From Lachnospiraceae bacterium (GTDB taxonomy: Bacteria; Bacillota; Clostridia; Lachnospirales; Lachnospiraceae), in NCBI GenBank assembly GCA_021199475.1, contig JAJQHZ010000005.1, positions 3,947 to 39,095 of the forward strand: a DNA stretch of 35,149 bases, read 5' to 3'. The position numbers and the translations under genes were made by a program. Within the stretch, counting starts at the first letter, position 1. Every line of letters starts with the position of its first letter. This document shows, in pieces, positions 19,094 through 26,731 of this stretch. The notes below the pieces were generated by a model that worked only from the letters and a program-made list of their open reading frames with translations, did not search any database and had not been told where the DNA came from.

Positions 19094-19219
19094 CTGTCTG
19101 TCTTCCCGCAGCCTGTTCGCTGCATTCATTTGAGCCATTCGATGTCATTCCATTGTCAATGGTTCTGTCACGATTCCCAGCGCTTCCAGCTTCGCCCTGA
19201 AGGCCTCACAGATGTGCTC

Positions 19220-20761
19220 TTACGCCTCGCGCGTCAGCAGGGAATGCCCGGTCATCTCAGCGGGCTGCTCCATCCCCATCAGGTCAATCAGGGTCGGCAC
19301 GATGTCTGCCAGACGGCCGCCCTCCTGCAGGCCGACGCCCTCACCGCAGTTGACGAGAATAAACGGTACTGGGTTCGTTGTATGAGCGGTAAACGGCTCG
19401 CCGGTCTCGTAATCAATGAGCTGCTCCGCGTTGCCATGGTCCGCACAGATGAAGAGCTTGCCGTCCATAGACTTTACCGCATCCACGACCTTACCCACGC
19501 ACGCATCCACGGTCTCGATGGCCTTGATAGCAGCGCTGAGCACGCCGGTGTGGCCGACCATATCCGGGTTCGCAAAATTCGTGATGACGACATCATATTT
19601 GCCAGAGGTCACCGCACCGACGATCTTCTCGCAGACCTCCGGAGCGCTCATTTCCGGCTGCAGATCATAGGTCGCCACCTTCGGAGACTTCACGAGGATG
19701 CGGTCCTCACCCGGGTTCGGCGCCTCAACGCCGCCGTTAAAGAAGAAGGTCACATGCGCGTATTTCTCCGTCTCAGCGATTCTCGCCTGCGTCATATTGT
19801 GTGCCGCGAGGTACTCGCCAAACGTATTTGTCACAGAAATCTTCGGGAACGCGACCGTCTTGTTCGGAATGGTCACATCGTAATCCGCGAAGCAGACATA
19901 GGTCACATGGATGCGCTCCTTGCGCTCAAATCCGGTAAAATCATCGCAGCAGAAGGTGCGCGTCAGCTCTCTTGCTCGGTCCGGGCGGAAGTTAAAGAAA
20001 ATCACAGAGTCCCCGTCCTTCACGGTCGTGACCGGTGCGCCGTCCTTCATTACGACGGTCGGCAGCACAAACTCGTCCGTGACGTCCTTTGCGTAAGACT
20101 GCTCAACCGCCTCCACACCGGAGGCAGCCGTCTCACCCTCGCCGTAAACCAGCGCACGGTATGCTTTTTCCACGCGGTCCCAGCGGTTGTCACGGTCCAT
20201 CGCGTAATAGCGGCCGGACACCACGCCGATCTCGCCCACGCCAATCTCCTGCATCTTGTCCTGAAGCTCCTGCACATACTCCTTACCTGAGGTCGGCGGT
20301 GTATCGCGGCCGTCGAGGAAGCAGTGTACATATACCTTCTTCAGCCCATAATTCTTTGCCATCTGAAGCAGCGCATACACATGTGTATTGTGGCTGTGCA
20401 CGCCGCCGTCGGAAAGCAGTCCCCACATATGCAGGCTGGAGTCGTTCTGCTTCGCGTTCTCCATCGCGCGCTTCAGCTCGGCGTTCTCAAAAAAGTCGCC
20501 GTCCTCAATCTCTTTCGTAATCCTTGTCAGATCCTGATAGACCACGCGGCCTGCTCCCATATTCATATGGCCGACCTCGGAGTTGCCCATCTGCCCGTCC
20601 GGCAGGCCGACCGAAAGGCCGCTCGCCGCGCCCTGTACAAAGGGGCAGGTCGCCATCAGGTGATCCATAACCGGGGTCGCGGCCTGTGCGATCGCATTGC
20701 CCTCCGTCTTCTCATTCAATCCATATCCGTCCAGAATCATCAAAACTGTTGGCTTCTTCAT
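19220..20761 (-). CDS. gpmI: 2,3-bisphosphoglycerate-independent phosphoglycerate mutase
   Basis: Cofactor-independent phosphoglycerate mutase, 513 residues, interconverting 3- and 2-phosphoglycerate in glycolysis; a Mn2+-dependent alkaline-phosphatase-fold enzyme. The metal-binding Asp is D11 (LILDG-type motif, here MILDGYG) and the nucleophile S61 is in MGNSEVGHMNMGAG. DGRDTPPTSG, FNFRPDRAREL, NPDMVGHTG and CADHGNAEQ are all present. The start is the ATG 8 nt after AGGAG; an ATG two codons upstream is too close to the site. It has its own promoter (20939-20967) with a leader of about 170 nt. Its product would feed enolase, whose local copy (13466-14899) is broken. Confidence 0.97.
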   Translation of the reverse strand: MKKPTVLMILDGYGLNEKTEGNAIAQAATPVMDHLMATCPFVQGAASGLSVGLPDGQMGNSEVGHMNMGAGRVVYQDLTRITKEIEDGDFFENAELKRAMENAKQNDSSLHMWGLLSDGGVHSHNTHVYALLQMAKNYGLKKVYVHCFLDGRDTPPTSGKEYVQELQDKMQEIGVGEIGVVSGRYYAMDRDNRWDRVEKAYRALVYGEGETAASGVEAVEQSYAKDVTDEFVLPTVVMKDGAPVTTVKDGDSVIFFNFRPDRARELTRTFCCDDFTGFERKERIHVTYVCFADYDVTIPNKTVAFPKISVTNTFGEYLAAHNMTQARIAETEKYAHVTFFFNGGVEAPNPGEDRILVKSPKVATYDLQPEMSAPEVCEKIVGAVTSGKYDVVITNFANPDMVGHTGVLSAAIKAIETVDACVGKVVDAVKSMDGKLFICADHGNAEQLIDYETGEPFTAHTTNPVPFILVNCGEGVGLQEGGRLADIVPTLIDLMGMEQPAEMTGHSLLTREA

Positions 20762-20938
20762 TCTCATTTCTCCTATCTGCCGTATTGACATGGTTGTTAC
20801 ATGGTTGTTCCTTCCATCGGTCAGCCGGCTCATTTTTTCAAATTATACTTTTCCTTCCCAGGCACATGGAATCATCTTCCGTGCCGAGACCCTTGCATCC
20901 GCAAAGAGCCCTCCTGTCGGACAAAGTTTTCCTATCCG

Positions 20939-20967
20939 AGTATAACACGCGTTTTTCAGAAATACAA
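20939..20967 (-). promoter_or_regulatory. Promoter of gpmI
   Basis: Read on the - strand: TTGTAT (20962-20967), a 17-bp spacer, then TATACT (20939-20944). Confidence 0.75.
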
Positions 20968-21082
20968 TAAAAAATGCTGAGATTCAAAACTCAAAAAAGC
21001 CAGAATTAAAAAATCATCTATTACTGAGATTCCCGAGCCGCCAAAATCTTTTCTCAGAACGAACCGGCATTGAAACCTGAAG

Positions 21083-21132
21083 CAGGGAAAGAACCGACCG
21101 GTCTTTTGAAACCGGCAGTAATTCTTTCCCTG
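21083..21132. other. Strong hairpin between the binding-protein gene and gpmI
   Basis: CAGGGAAAGAA (21083-21093) pairs perfectly with TTCTTTCCCTG (21122-21132), with an inner CCGGT/ACCGG stem. Neither strand runs directly into a T-tract. It lies about 150 bp past the binding-protein stop, so it could stabilise that mRNA's 3' end. The rest of 20968-21279 shows only a weaker CTGAGA/TCTCAG pair. Confidence 0.7.
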
Positions 21133-21279
21133 TCCATATCCTTTTTGATTTGTCAAAAAACAGCCGAAACCGCCTTTTTCTCCCGATATCTGATATCATT
21201 TTCTAATATCATTTTCCGATCTCATCATTCAATATCGATCTATGGGAAGGCCGTTGCCCGCTCCTGTGCTAACCGCGGA

Positions 21280-22068
21280 TTACTCCGTCACAGCCTCGGT
21301 CTCCACTTCGGTCTCTTCCTCGGTGTCTGCATCCATGTACTGTGCGGACAACTCTGCGATGGTGCCATCCTCAAGCATCTTCTCGATGGAGGCATTGATG
21401 GTCTCCAGCAGCTCATCGTTGTCCTTCGCGACCGCGATTGCATACTCTTCTGCGCCAAATGCGTCCTCGTCCTCGATAATCTTCAGTCCTTCGTTGTCGC
21501 CAACATACTTCTCTGCCGTCGCGGAGTCGATGACTACGACATCACATTTGCCGTTTACCAGCTCCATAATGGCTTCGCTGCCCTTCTTGAAGGACTCATA
21601 CTCATAGCCGAGCTCCTGCACACAGGTCTCTCCGGTGTAGCCCTGGATGACGCAGATGGTCTTGCCTTCCATGTCAGCCGCACAGGTAATCTCCGAATCC
21701 TCCGGCACGATCATAACCTGGGTCGCGGTGTAGTACGGCGTGGAGAAATTCACGGACTCCGCACGCTCCTCGGTAACGGTCATACCAGCGATGACTGCGT
21801 CTATCTGTCCATTCTGCAGCGCAATCAGAAGAGAGTCAAACTCATAGTTCGCGATCTCCACTTCCATATCATTGTCGTCACCGATCTGCTTTGCGATTGC
21901 GATATCAATGCCATCGTAGATGTCAATCACGCCCTCCGCTACTACATACTCAAACGGCGGGAATTCCGGGTTTGTTCCGAAAACAAGTGTGCCCTCCGCG
22001 GAAGCTCCGGCACCCACAAGCATCGTCAGACTCAGTGCAGCCGCAATTGCTTTTGTCATTTTTTTCAT
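21280..22068 (-). CDS. Amino-acid ABC transporter substrate-binding protein
   Basis: Extracellular binding protein of the polar amino-acid (SBP family 3) type, 262 residues. The start has GAGGAGG 9 nt upstream; 12 upstream in-frame codons are unlikely to be used. The signal peptide (MKKMTKAIAAALSLTMLVGAGASA) has no lipobox Cys, unusual for a Gram-positive binding protein, so retention at the membrane is unexplained. The mature protein begins EGTLVFGTNPEFPPFEY and has the family motifs GIDIAIAKQIG and QNGQIDAVIAGMTVTEERAE. The C-terminus is a Glu/Thr-rich tail. It is the third gene after permease and ATPase, separated by 270 bp that may hold its own weak promoter. The amino acid bound cannot be told. 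Confidence 0.93.
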   Translation of the reverse strand: MKKMTKAIAAALSLTMLVGAGASAEGTLVFGTNPEFPPFEYVVAEGVIDIYDGIDIAIAKQIGDDNDMEVEIANYEFDSLLIALQNGQIDAVIAGMTVTEERAESVNFSTPYYTATQVMIVPEDSEITCAADMEGKTICVIQGYTGETCVQELGYEYESFKKGSEAIMELVNGKCDVVVIDSATAEKYVGDNEGLKIIEDEDAFGAEEYAIAVAKDNDELLETINASIEKMLEDGTIAELSAQYMDADTEEETEVETEAVTE

Positions 22069-22337
22069 TTTAAATTTCCTCCTCTTTTTTATCCTTTTTC
22101 GCAACCATTCAGCGGCAGACCGCAGATCCGCGCCCCACCTCAGTCTGAACCGTCACTTCTATAATATGAAAGCCCTGTATACAAGGCTGCCATATCCTTC
22201 CTTTCCCGGCACCCCTATAAAATCCTGCAAAGGGGACGCATCCGGCCGCTGACCGCATCCATTCAGGCTCCATTCTTTCCAGAAAAACAGATGCGGCAGC
22301 GAAATTACGTCAGGCAGCATTTTATAAAATCGCTTCT

Positions 22338-23060
22338 TTACAGCACCTTGCTCAAAAACAGCTTCGTGCGCTCGTTCTGCGGATTGGTAAAAATCTGCGC
22401 CGGGGTGCCCTGCTCCATGATAATCCCCTGATCCATAAACAGCACCCGGGACGCCACCTCTCTCGCGAATCCCATCTCATGCGTGACAATCACCATCGTC
22501 ATCCCGGATTGGGCAAGCTGCTTCATGACCTCCAGCACCTCCCCGACCATCTCCGGGTCGAGCGCGCTCGTCGGCTCATCAAACAGCATAATCTCCGGCT
22601 CCATTGCCAGAGCCCGCGCGATGGCGACTCTCTGCTTCTGCCCGCCGGAAAGCTGTGCCGGATAGGCGTCCGCCTTTTCCTCCAGCCCGACCATTTTCAG
22701 CAGCCGCAGCGCCTCCGAAGCAGCTTCCTCCTTGCTCCGCTTCTTCGTCAGCACCGGCGCCAGCGTCACATTTTCCTGAATCGACAGATGCGGAAACAGG
22801 TTGAAATGCTGAAACACCATACCCATTTTCTGCCGGATGTGGTTCACGTTCACCTTCGGCGACGTAATCTCTTCCCCATCCACGTAAATATGGCCCTCCG
22901 TCACCTCCTCCAGCCGGTTCAGGCACCTCAGAAAAGTACTTTTTCCGGAACCGGATGGGCCGATGACCACAACCACCTCGCCCTTATCAATCTCCTCGCT
23001 GATCCCCTTCAGGACCTGAAGCTCGCCAAAGCTTTTATGTAAATTTTCTACTTTAATCAT
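22338..23060 (-). CDS. Polar amino-acid ABC transporter ATP-binding protein
   Basis: ATPase of the GlnQ/HisP class, 240 residues, full length. Walker [10 protein letters not shown] is at 34-42, the ABC signature reads [15 protein letters not shown], Walker B with the D-loop reads [12 protein letters not shown], and the switch His is in [16 protein letters not shown] precedes the ATG by 7 nt. It lies 85 bp after the permease gene; the gap contains a short imperfect repeat of AACCACGAATCAC. It drives import together with the adjacent permease and binding protein. Confidence 0.96.
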   Translation of the reverse strand: MIKVENLHKSFGELQVLKGISEEIDKGEVVVVIGPSGSGKSTFLRCLNRLEEVTEGHIYVDGEEITSPKVNVNHIRQKMGMVFQHFNLFPHLSIQENVTLAPVLTKKRSKEEAASEALRLLKMVGLEEKADAYPAQLSGGQKQRVAIARALAMEPEIMLFDEPTSALDPEMVGEVLEVMKQLAQSGMTMVIVTHEMGFAREVASRVLFMDQGIIMEQGTPAQIFTNPQNERTKLFLSKVL

Positions 23061-23145
23061 GCGCGTTTCCTCTTCTGATATGTCAGCTGCCAGCGATCAT
23101 TCACTAACCGCAAACCACGAATCACCAACCACTAACCACGAATCA

Positions 23146-23844
23146 CTACCTGACATCCGACCTTCTCAGCCGGTTCTCGATGCGCTTCAGCCCCAGATTC
23201 AGGATCTTGATCAGAACGTAATAAATGACAGCCACAGAAAGCAGCGGCAACCAGGGCTTGAACGTCGCGCTCTTGATGTAGTCGCCGGCCTTCTGGATAT
23301 CCACCAGTCCCACATAACCGACAATGGCGGTTTCCTTGATCAGAACAATAAACTCATTGCAGAGCGTCGGGAAAATATTTTTAATCGCCTGCGGCAGGAT
23401 AATCCGGGTCATGGTCTGGAAGGAAGAAAGCCCGAGTGAACGTCCGGCCTCTGTCTGTCCCTTGTCAATCGAGAGAATACCGGCCCGGAAGATCTCGGCC
23501 ACATAGGCACCGGAATTGATACCAAACGCAATCGCGGCAATGATCCATTTATCCCAGTAGATTTTCGCAAATACGCCAAAATAAATAATCATCAGCTGTG
23601 TCACCGACGGTGTACCCCGGATCACATCCGTATAAACACCGCCAATCAGCTTCAGCAGCCGGATTTTGGACAGATTGCACATAGCAATCAAAAAGCCAAT
23701 CAGGATACCCAGTATCGTCGCGGCAAACGCCACCTTAATCGTCACGCCAAAACCATCTATCAGCAGCTTATACCGGTCCTGTGTGATAAAACATGTCACA
23801 AAGTCCGCCTGAAAATTCGCCCACCATTCACTGATCCACGCCAT
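23146..23844 (-). CDS. Polar amino-acid ABC transporter permease
   Basis: HisM/GlnP-type permease, 232 residues, with about five hydrophobic segments. The EAA loop that docks onto the ATPase reads EAGRSLGLSSFQTMTRIILPQA. GAAAGGG lies 8 nt before the start. It is the first gene of the transporter unit, downstream of the promoter at 23995-24023 and a leader of about 145 nt that carries a 38-bp direct repeat. A single permease gene suggests a homodimeric channel. Confidence 0.95.
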   Translation of the reverse strand: MAWISEWWANFQADFVTCFITQDRYKLLIDGFGVTIKVAFAATILGILIGFLIAMCNLSKIRLLKLIGGVYTDVIRGTPSVTQLMIIYFGVFAKIYWDKWIIAAIAFGINSGAYVAEIFRAGILSIDKGQTEAGRSLGLSSFQTMTRIILPQAIKNIFPTLCNEFIVLIKETAIVGYVGLVDIQKAGDYIKSATFKPWLPLLSVAVIYYVLIKILNLGLKRIENRLRRSDVR

Positions 23845-23864
23845 AATTCATACCCTTTCCTCAA

Positions 23865-23944
23865 GAAAGCCGACCGTCTCCTTTGAAACGATTCCCGCTC
23901 TCTGCTGACAGCCGTCCGCTTCCTTCGAAACAAGCTCGGCTCTC
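23865..23944. repeat. 38-bp imperfect direct repeat in the transporter leader
   Basis: On the - strand, 23944-23907 and 23902-23865 align end to end with a 4-bp gap, sharing GAGAGC, GTTTC-AAGGA and CGG-CGGCT segments (roughly 70% identical). Both copies lie in the mRNA leader of the amino-acid transporter, just before the permease ribosome site. Confidence 0.65.
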
Positions 23945-23994
23945 CGCGATACCTGTATTTTTATAAATTTTCAATGAATTTTTATTCGTTTTTT

Positions 23995-24023
23995 ACAATA
24001 ACACCATTCGAAATAGGTGTCAA
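23995..24023 (-). promoter_or_regulatory. Promoter of the amino-acid transporter operon
   Basis: Read on the - strand: a perfect TTGACA (24018-24023), a 17-bp spacer, then TATTGT (23995-24000). The structured element at 24033-24210 and its duplicated ATTTTT border begin 4 bp upstream of the -35 box. Confidence 0.82.
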
Positions 24024-24032
24024 ATCATTTTT

Positions 24033-24210
24033 GGTAATAGTTCAGAACAGCATCGAAAAGAAAAGACAGACTGTGCAGGTTTACCTGCTAAAGGCTGTAT
24101 TTTCTTTTCGGGATGGGCGGAACGCCCATCAAGCCTCAGACATATGACGCGTAAGCGGCATATAGCCTTCGAAGAAGGCGGTCTGTGGCCTGCTGTTCTG
24201 AATAATTACC
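24033..24210. mobile_element. 178-bp MITE/BOX-like element with four internal hairpins
   Basis: The ends are 20-bp inverted repeats (24033-24052 and 24191-24210), matching at 18 of 20 positions, from GGTAAT to CAGAACAGCA. Directly outside both ends is the same hexamer ATTTTT (24027-24032 and 24211-24216), as expected of a target-site duplication. Inside are four hairpins: 24054-24110 (CGAAAAGAAAA/TTTTCTTTTCG with an inner GCAGGT/ACCTGC), 24112-24130 (GATGGGCG/CGCCCATC), 24141-24164 (CATATG with near-matching arms) and 24165-24179 (GCCTTC/GAAGGC). No coding frame of note. A fragment of its right end recurs at 26694-26716. The whole could fold as a multibranched cloverleaf. It could be a non-autonomous transposon or a structured RNA. 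Confidence 0.8.
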
Positions 24211-24321
24211 ATTTTTGAACGATACCGCAATTCCGGACCGATTGAACAGGAGGCGGCTTTCGCCGCAAACCCTCCCTGCCCGGCCCCGCGCATCAAACTG
24301 AACCGGCCAGGCTGCGCAAAA

Positions 24322-24837
24322 TTATCTGCTCAGGACAGCCGCAGCACACAATAATCCCCCTGCCACAAGTGCGTCCATCGTACTATTCGTCGTAAAATAC
24401 TGCTCCAGCCAAAAGCAGTAGCACCAAAACAAGACCGTCGCCAGAACAAACGCCGCCAGACGCCATATATAAGGAAGAAAACGGGACCGCCCCTGCCCGT
24501 CGCTTCCTTGCATGATCACACCGCCGTCTATTGCTCTTCCGTTTACTGTTCTGCCGTCTATCACTCCGCCGTTTATTGCTCTTCCGTCTATCGCTCTGCC
24601 TTCTATTGCTCTGCCGTCTATCGCTCCGCCGTTTTCCCGACCCGTCGGTGAAAAGTCAAACATAAGCATCAGAACGCTCAGCAAATCTGCCATCCCAAAC
24701 AGCAGAAAGCAGGTCGAGCGCACAGTTCCCAGTCCCGCTCTTACGATTGGCTGATATTCCAGGGAACAGGCCGCCAGCAATACAGCCAGCGCCGCCAGCC
24801 AGATTCTGTACACTGGCTTTGCTAATTTCATATTCAT
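24322..24837 (-). CDS. Unknown membrane protein with five-residue repeats
   Basis: A 171-residue protein I do not recognise. About four hydrophobic segments are visible (roughly 11-27, 40-60, 121-143 and 155-169). Between the second and third lies a run of eight five-residue units (70-109) of the form G-[R/G]-[A/V/T]-[I/V]-[D/E/N], encoded by a 15-bp tandem repeat. The flanking residues are hydrophilic, so the repeats form a loop between helices. This is not the A(D/N)LXX pentapeptide-repeat fold. The ribosome site is weak (GGGATG), which lowers confidence in the start. It lies 136 bp after the thiamine pyrophosphokinase gene, probably in the same transcript. Confidence 0.65.
   Translation of the reverse strand: MNMKLAKPVYRIWLAALAVLLAACSLEYQPIVRAGLGTVRSTCFLLFGMADLLSVLMLMFDFSPTGRENGGAIDGRAIEGRAIDGRAINGGVIDGRTVNGRAIDGGVIMQGSDGQGRSRFLPYIWRLAAFVLATVLFWCYCFWLEQYFTTNSTMDALVAGGLLCAAAVLSR
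24511..24630. repeat. 15-bp tandem repeat inside the membrane-protein gene
   Basis: Eight units of 15 bp; on the + strand each reads approximately GTCTATCGCTCTGCC with a few substitutions. Because the unit is a multiple of three, gain or loss of copies keeps the reading frame. Confidence 0.88.
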
Positions 24838-24973
24838 CAGTACATCCCACGCTTTCTTTTATTACGTAACAAGATTCCGGTCGGCTTTTCCCGGCACACG
24901 GATTTAATCATACCAGCCTTGGCGCTCCGGCGTCCGTGCCCGAATTCACCGCTTCCGCATTTGCCAAGTCCTT

Positions 24974-25720
24974 TCACATTCCGGTATCCGGATTTTTCCG
25001 TCTTTTGGGCAGGCCGTTTACCGTGTCCCACATAATCAGCAGCGTACCGGATTTCACACCAATACAGCTCTCCCTGCCGATAAATTCATTACTCACACCA
25101 AGCGCCCGGTCGCAGGTAAGCGCTGCATTGTCCAGTGTATATTTCAACCCACTCTCCGACACGCCTTCCGCACACTCCCCCATGCAGAATACGGAGACCA
25201 TACCGGTCGCATCGTCGGAAAAAGTAAGCGTCTCACCCACAATTGCCGTCATTATGTTGCCTTGCCCGATCAGATACGCCTCCAGCCCTTTTCGCGCCAT
25301 CCCGGTCAGCAGCTGCAGATTGGCAAGCGTGTGATCAAGCCGCTTTCCAAGCCCGCCGTACAGGAAAAAGGTTGTGCAGCCCTGTTCTTCCGCATAAGCG
25401 ACGGCCAGCGCCATATCCGTATCATCCTTAATCGGAGAATGGCGGATCAGATGCCGATGCTCCGGAACGACAGCAAGCGAATCAAAATCACCCAGCAGAA
25501 CATCCGGCTCCATGCCGAACTTCTTCAGGTATGTGTAACCGCCGTCCGCCGCGATCACCAGATCCTCCGGCTGCGGAACGGCGGAGCCGGTACCCGCGGT
25601 ACCCGATTGCAGGAGAAACTGCTTATTTGACGAATTCCGAACCTGAACAGCAGTATCCGCAAAGCCGTCAAATTCGCCCGCTCCGATAATAAAGCATCTC
25701 GACACCATTGTCGTTTTCAT
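24974..25720 (-). CDS. thiN: Thiamine pyrophosphokinase
   Basis: Converts thiamine and ATP to thiamine diphosphate, the cofactor of pyruvate:ferredoxin oxidoreductase, transketolase and others. It has 248 residues. The family motifs are in order: VIAADGGYTYL, VLLGDFDS, KDDTDMALAVAYA and GGLGKRLDHTLANLQLL, then a C-terminal beta domain. An unusual low-complexity segment of about 25 residues (around 30-55, Ser/Thr/Gly/Ala-rich) lies before the first motif. AAAGG is immediately before the first ATG and 11 nt before a second ATG four codons on, so the exact start is uncertain. An ATP-grasp or thiamine-transporter partner is not seen nearby. Confidence 0.92.
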   Translation of the reverse strand: MKTTMVSRCFIIGAGEFDGFADTAVQVRNSSNKQFLLQSGTAGTGSAVPQPEDLVIAADGGYTYLKKFGMEPDVLLGDFDSLAVVPEHRHLIRHSPIKDDTDMALAVAYAEEQGCTTFFLYGGLGKRLDHTLANLQLLTGMARKGLEAYLIGQGNIMTAIVGETLTFSDDATGMVSVFCMGECAEGVSESGLKYTLDNAALTCDRALGVSNEFIGRESCIGVKSGTLLIMWDTVNGLPKRRKNPDTGM

Positions 25721-25768
25721 CCTTTCTATCGTTCATGAATCGGCACGCTCTCCATTCATCTGCCTCAT

Positions 25769-25798
25769 AAAAAAGCAGCCTCAAACCACTTCCCTGCT
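25769..25798 (-). terminator. Weak terminator after the deacylase gene
   Basis: AGCAG (25774-25778) and CTGCT (25794-25798) form a short stem that on the - strand runs into six Ts. The stem is only 5 bp, so read-through into thiN is possible. Confidence 0.45.
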
Positions 25799-25804
25799 CT
25801 TGCT

Positions 25805-26338
25805 TTATAAATCCACAATCCGATAGCTGTGATGTACGCCCGGCAGGAATTTCTCCAACACATCGGAGGTGCGAAGCTTCAGACTGGAGGTGTTGACACA
25901 GGGGTGGCAGCCAAAATACGCCGGCTTTGTCACATCGCGGTCAATCAGCAGCTGCACCCGGTTCTCCTTATCATTCATCAGCCCCATGATGCTCACCGCA
26001 CCCGGATGGATATTCAGGAATTCAACCATATAAGATTCATCCGCAAAGGAAAGGCGCGGAGACTCAATCTGGTGTGACAGTTCCTTCGTGACGAACTTCT
26101 TTTTGCCCGGCATCAGCAGCAGATAAAAGGCCGTCTTCTGACGATTACAGAGAAAAAGATTTTTGCAAATCTCAATCTGAAATAACTCGTCAACCCCCTT
26201 GCAGTCGTCAATCGTCATCGCTGCCTCGTGATCCGCGCGCTCATATGGAATCTGCAATTCATCCAGAAGATCATAAACCGCAATCTCCCTCTCCTGACGG
26301 CCGCTCACATCCTCCGGTCTTCCATGATAAATCTCCAT
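25805..26338 (-). CDS. YbaK/ProX-type aminoacyl-tRNA deacylase
   Basis: A 177-residue single-domain protein of the YbaK/aminoacyl-tRNA editing family, nearest to the ProX/PrdX prolyl-tRNA deacylases that remove wrong amino acids (typically Ala) from tRNA-Pro. The start has TAAGGAG 7 nt upstream; an extra 60 in-frame codons upstream overlap the 6S-like RNA and are not coding. Recognisable family pieces are HEAAMTIDDC near residue 40, CKNLFLCNRQKTAFYLLLMPGKKK, and the ligand-site region around HPGAVSIMGLMND. It lies just downstream of the 6S-like RNA and may be transcribed partly from that promoter. Confidence 0.87.
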   Translation of the reverse strand: MEIYHGRPEDVSGRQEREIAVYDLLDELQIPYERADHEAAMTIDDCKGVDELFQIEICKNLFLCNRQKTAFYLLLMPGKKKFVTKELSHQIESPRLSFADESYMVEFLNIHPGAVSIMGLMNDKENRVQLLIDRDVTKPAYFGCHPCVNTSSLKLRTSDVLEKFLPGVHHSYRIVDL

Positions 26339-26377
26339 GCCTGTTCTCCTTACGAAATAACATGTATCGCTGCGCAT

Positions 26378-26414
26378 AAAACAAAAAGCAGAAAGCTCAG
26401 CCGAGCCTCTGCTT
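26378..26414 (-). terminator. Terminator of the 6S-like RNA
   Basis: AAGCAGA (26386-26392) pairs with TCTGCTT (26408-26414), with an inner AGCTC/GAGCC-like stem; on the - strand a T-rich run follows. It lies about 25 bp past the closing stem of the RNA. Confidence 0.75.
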
Positions 26415-26439
26415 CCTCGCAAAAAATTGATTTTAATCA

Positions 26440-26622
26440 TTCCCAGAGTGCCGTTTCCCACCATCTGACTCCTGGCAAGGCCAGGTGGGTAACCGCAGCA
26501 ACGGTGTCTGCCTTCCACTGCAAACGGAGGCCTGGCATCGACCGAAGCGATATAGGAATCCCATTTAAAGTAATTGCAGGTTCAACACAGCAGGAGTGTC
26601 GAACACCCCAGGAATTTATGTT
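26440..26622 (-). ncRNA. ssrS: 6S RNA-like regulatory RNA
   Basis: About 180 nt without a credible protein. It starts 7 nt downstream of a consensus promoter and is followed by a T-run terminator. The ends form a closing stem: TCCTGGGGTG (near the 5' end, complement of 26604-26613) pairs throughout with CACTCTGGGA (complement of 26441-26450) using G-U pairs. The interior resembles clostridial 6S RNA as I recall it: a GTTCGAC segment, CCTATATCG in the middle, then GGTTACCCACCTGG and GCCAGGAGTC. 6S RNA mimics an open promoter, binds sigma-A RNA polymerase and dampens transcription in stationary phase. The identity rests on pattern memory and structure; a search with the Rfam 6S model would decide. 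Confidence 0.8.
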
Positions 26623-26628
26623 GGAATA

Positions 26629-26657
26629 AGTATACCCCATTACGGGTTTTTTAGCAA
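26629..26657 (-). promoter_or_regulatory. Promoter of the 6S-like RNA
   Basis: Read on the - strand: TTGCTA (26652-26657), a 17-bp spacer, then TATACT (26629-26634). A small CGGGTT/AACCCG inverted repeat overlaps the -35 region. Confidence 0.82.
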
Positions 26658-26693
26658 CCCGATTTTTGGACTTTTCCCAAAACATTTTTGTAA

Positions 26694-26716
26694 CCGGTCT
26701 GTGGCCTTCTGTTCTA
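26694..26716. repeat. Fragment of the 24033-24210 element
   Basis: CGGTCTGTGGCC followed by CTGTTCT matches the right end of the 178-bp element (24179-24200) at about 20 of 21 positions. The similarity stops within the inverted-repeat arm. It lies between icd and the 6S-like RNA promoter. Confidence 0.65.
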
Positions 26717-26731
26717 AAAATACAAACAGCC

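Noticed and set aside
24033-24210. T-box or riboswitch for the amino-acid transporter
   Set aside because: The element lies upstream of the -35 box of the operon promoter, so it would not be in the leader mRNA, and no T-box sequence is present.
24837-25031. 64-codon frame between thiN and the membrane-protein gene
   Set aside because: It overlaps the end of thiN in another frame, has no ribosome site and no recognisable sequence.
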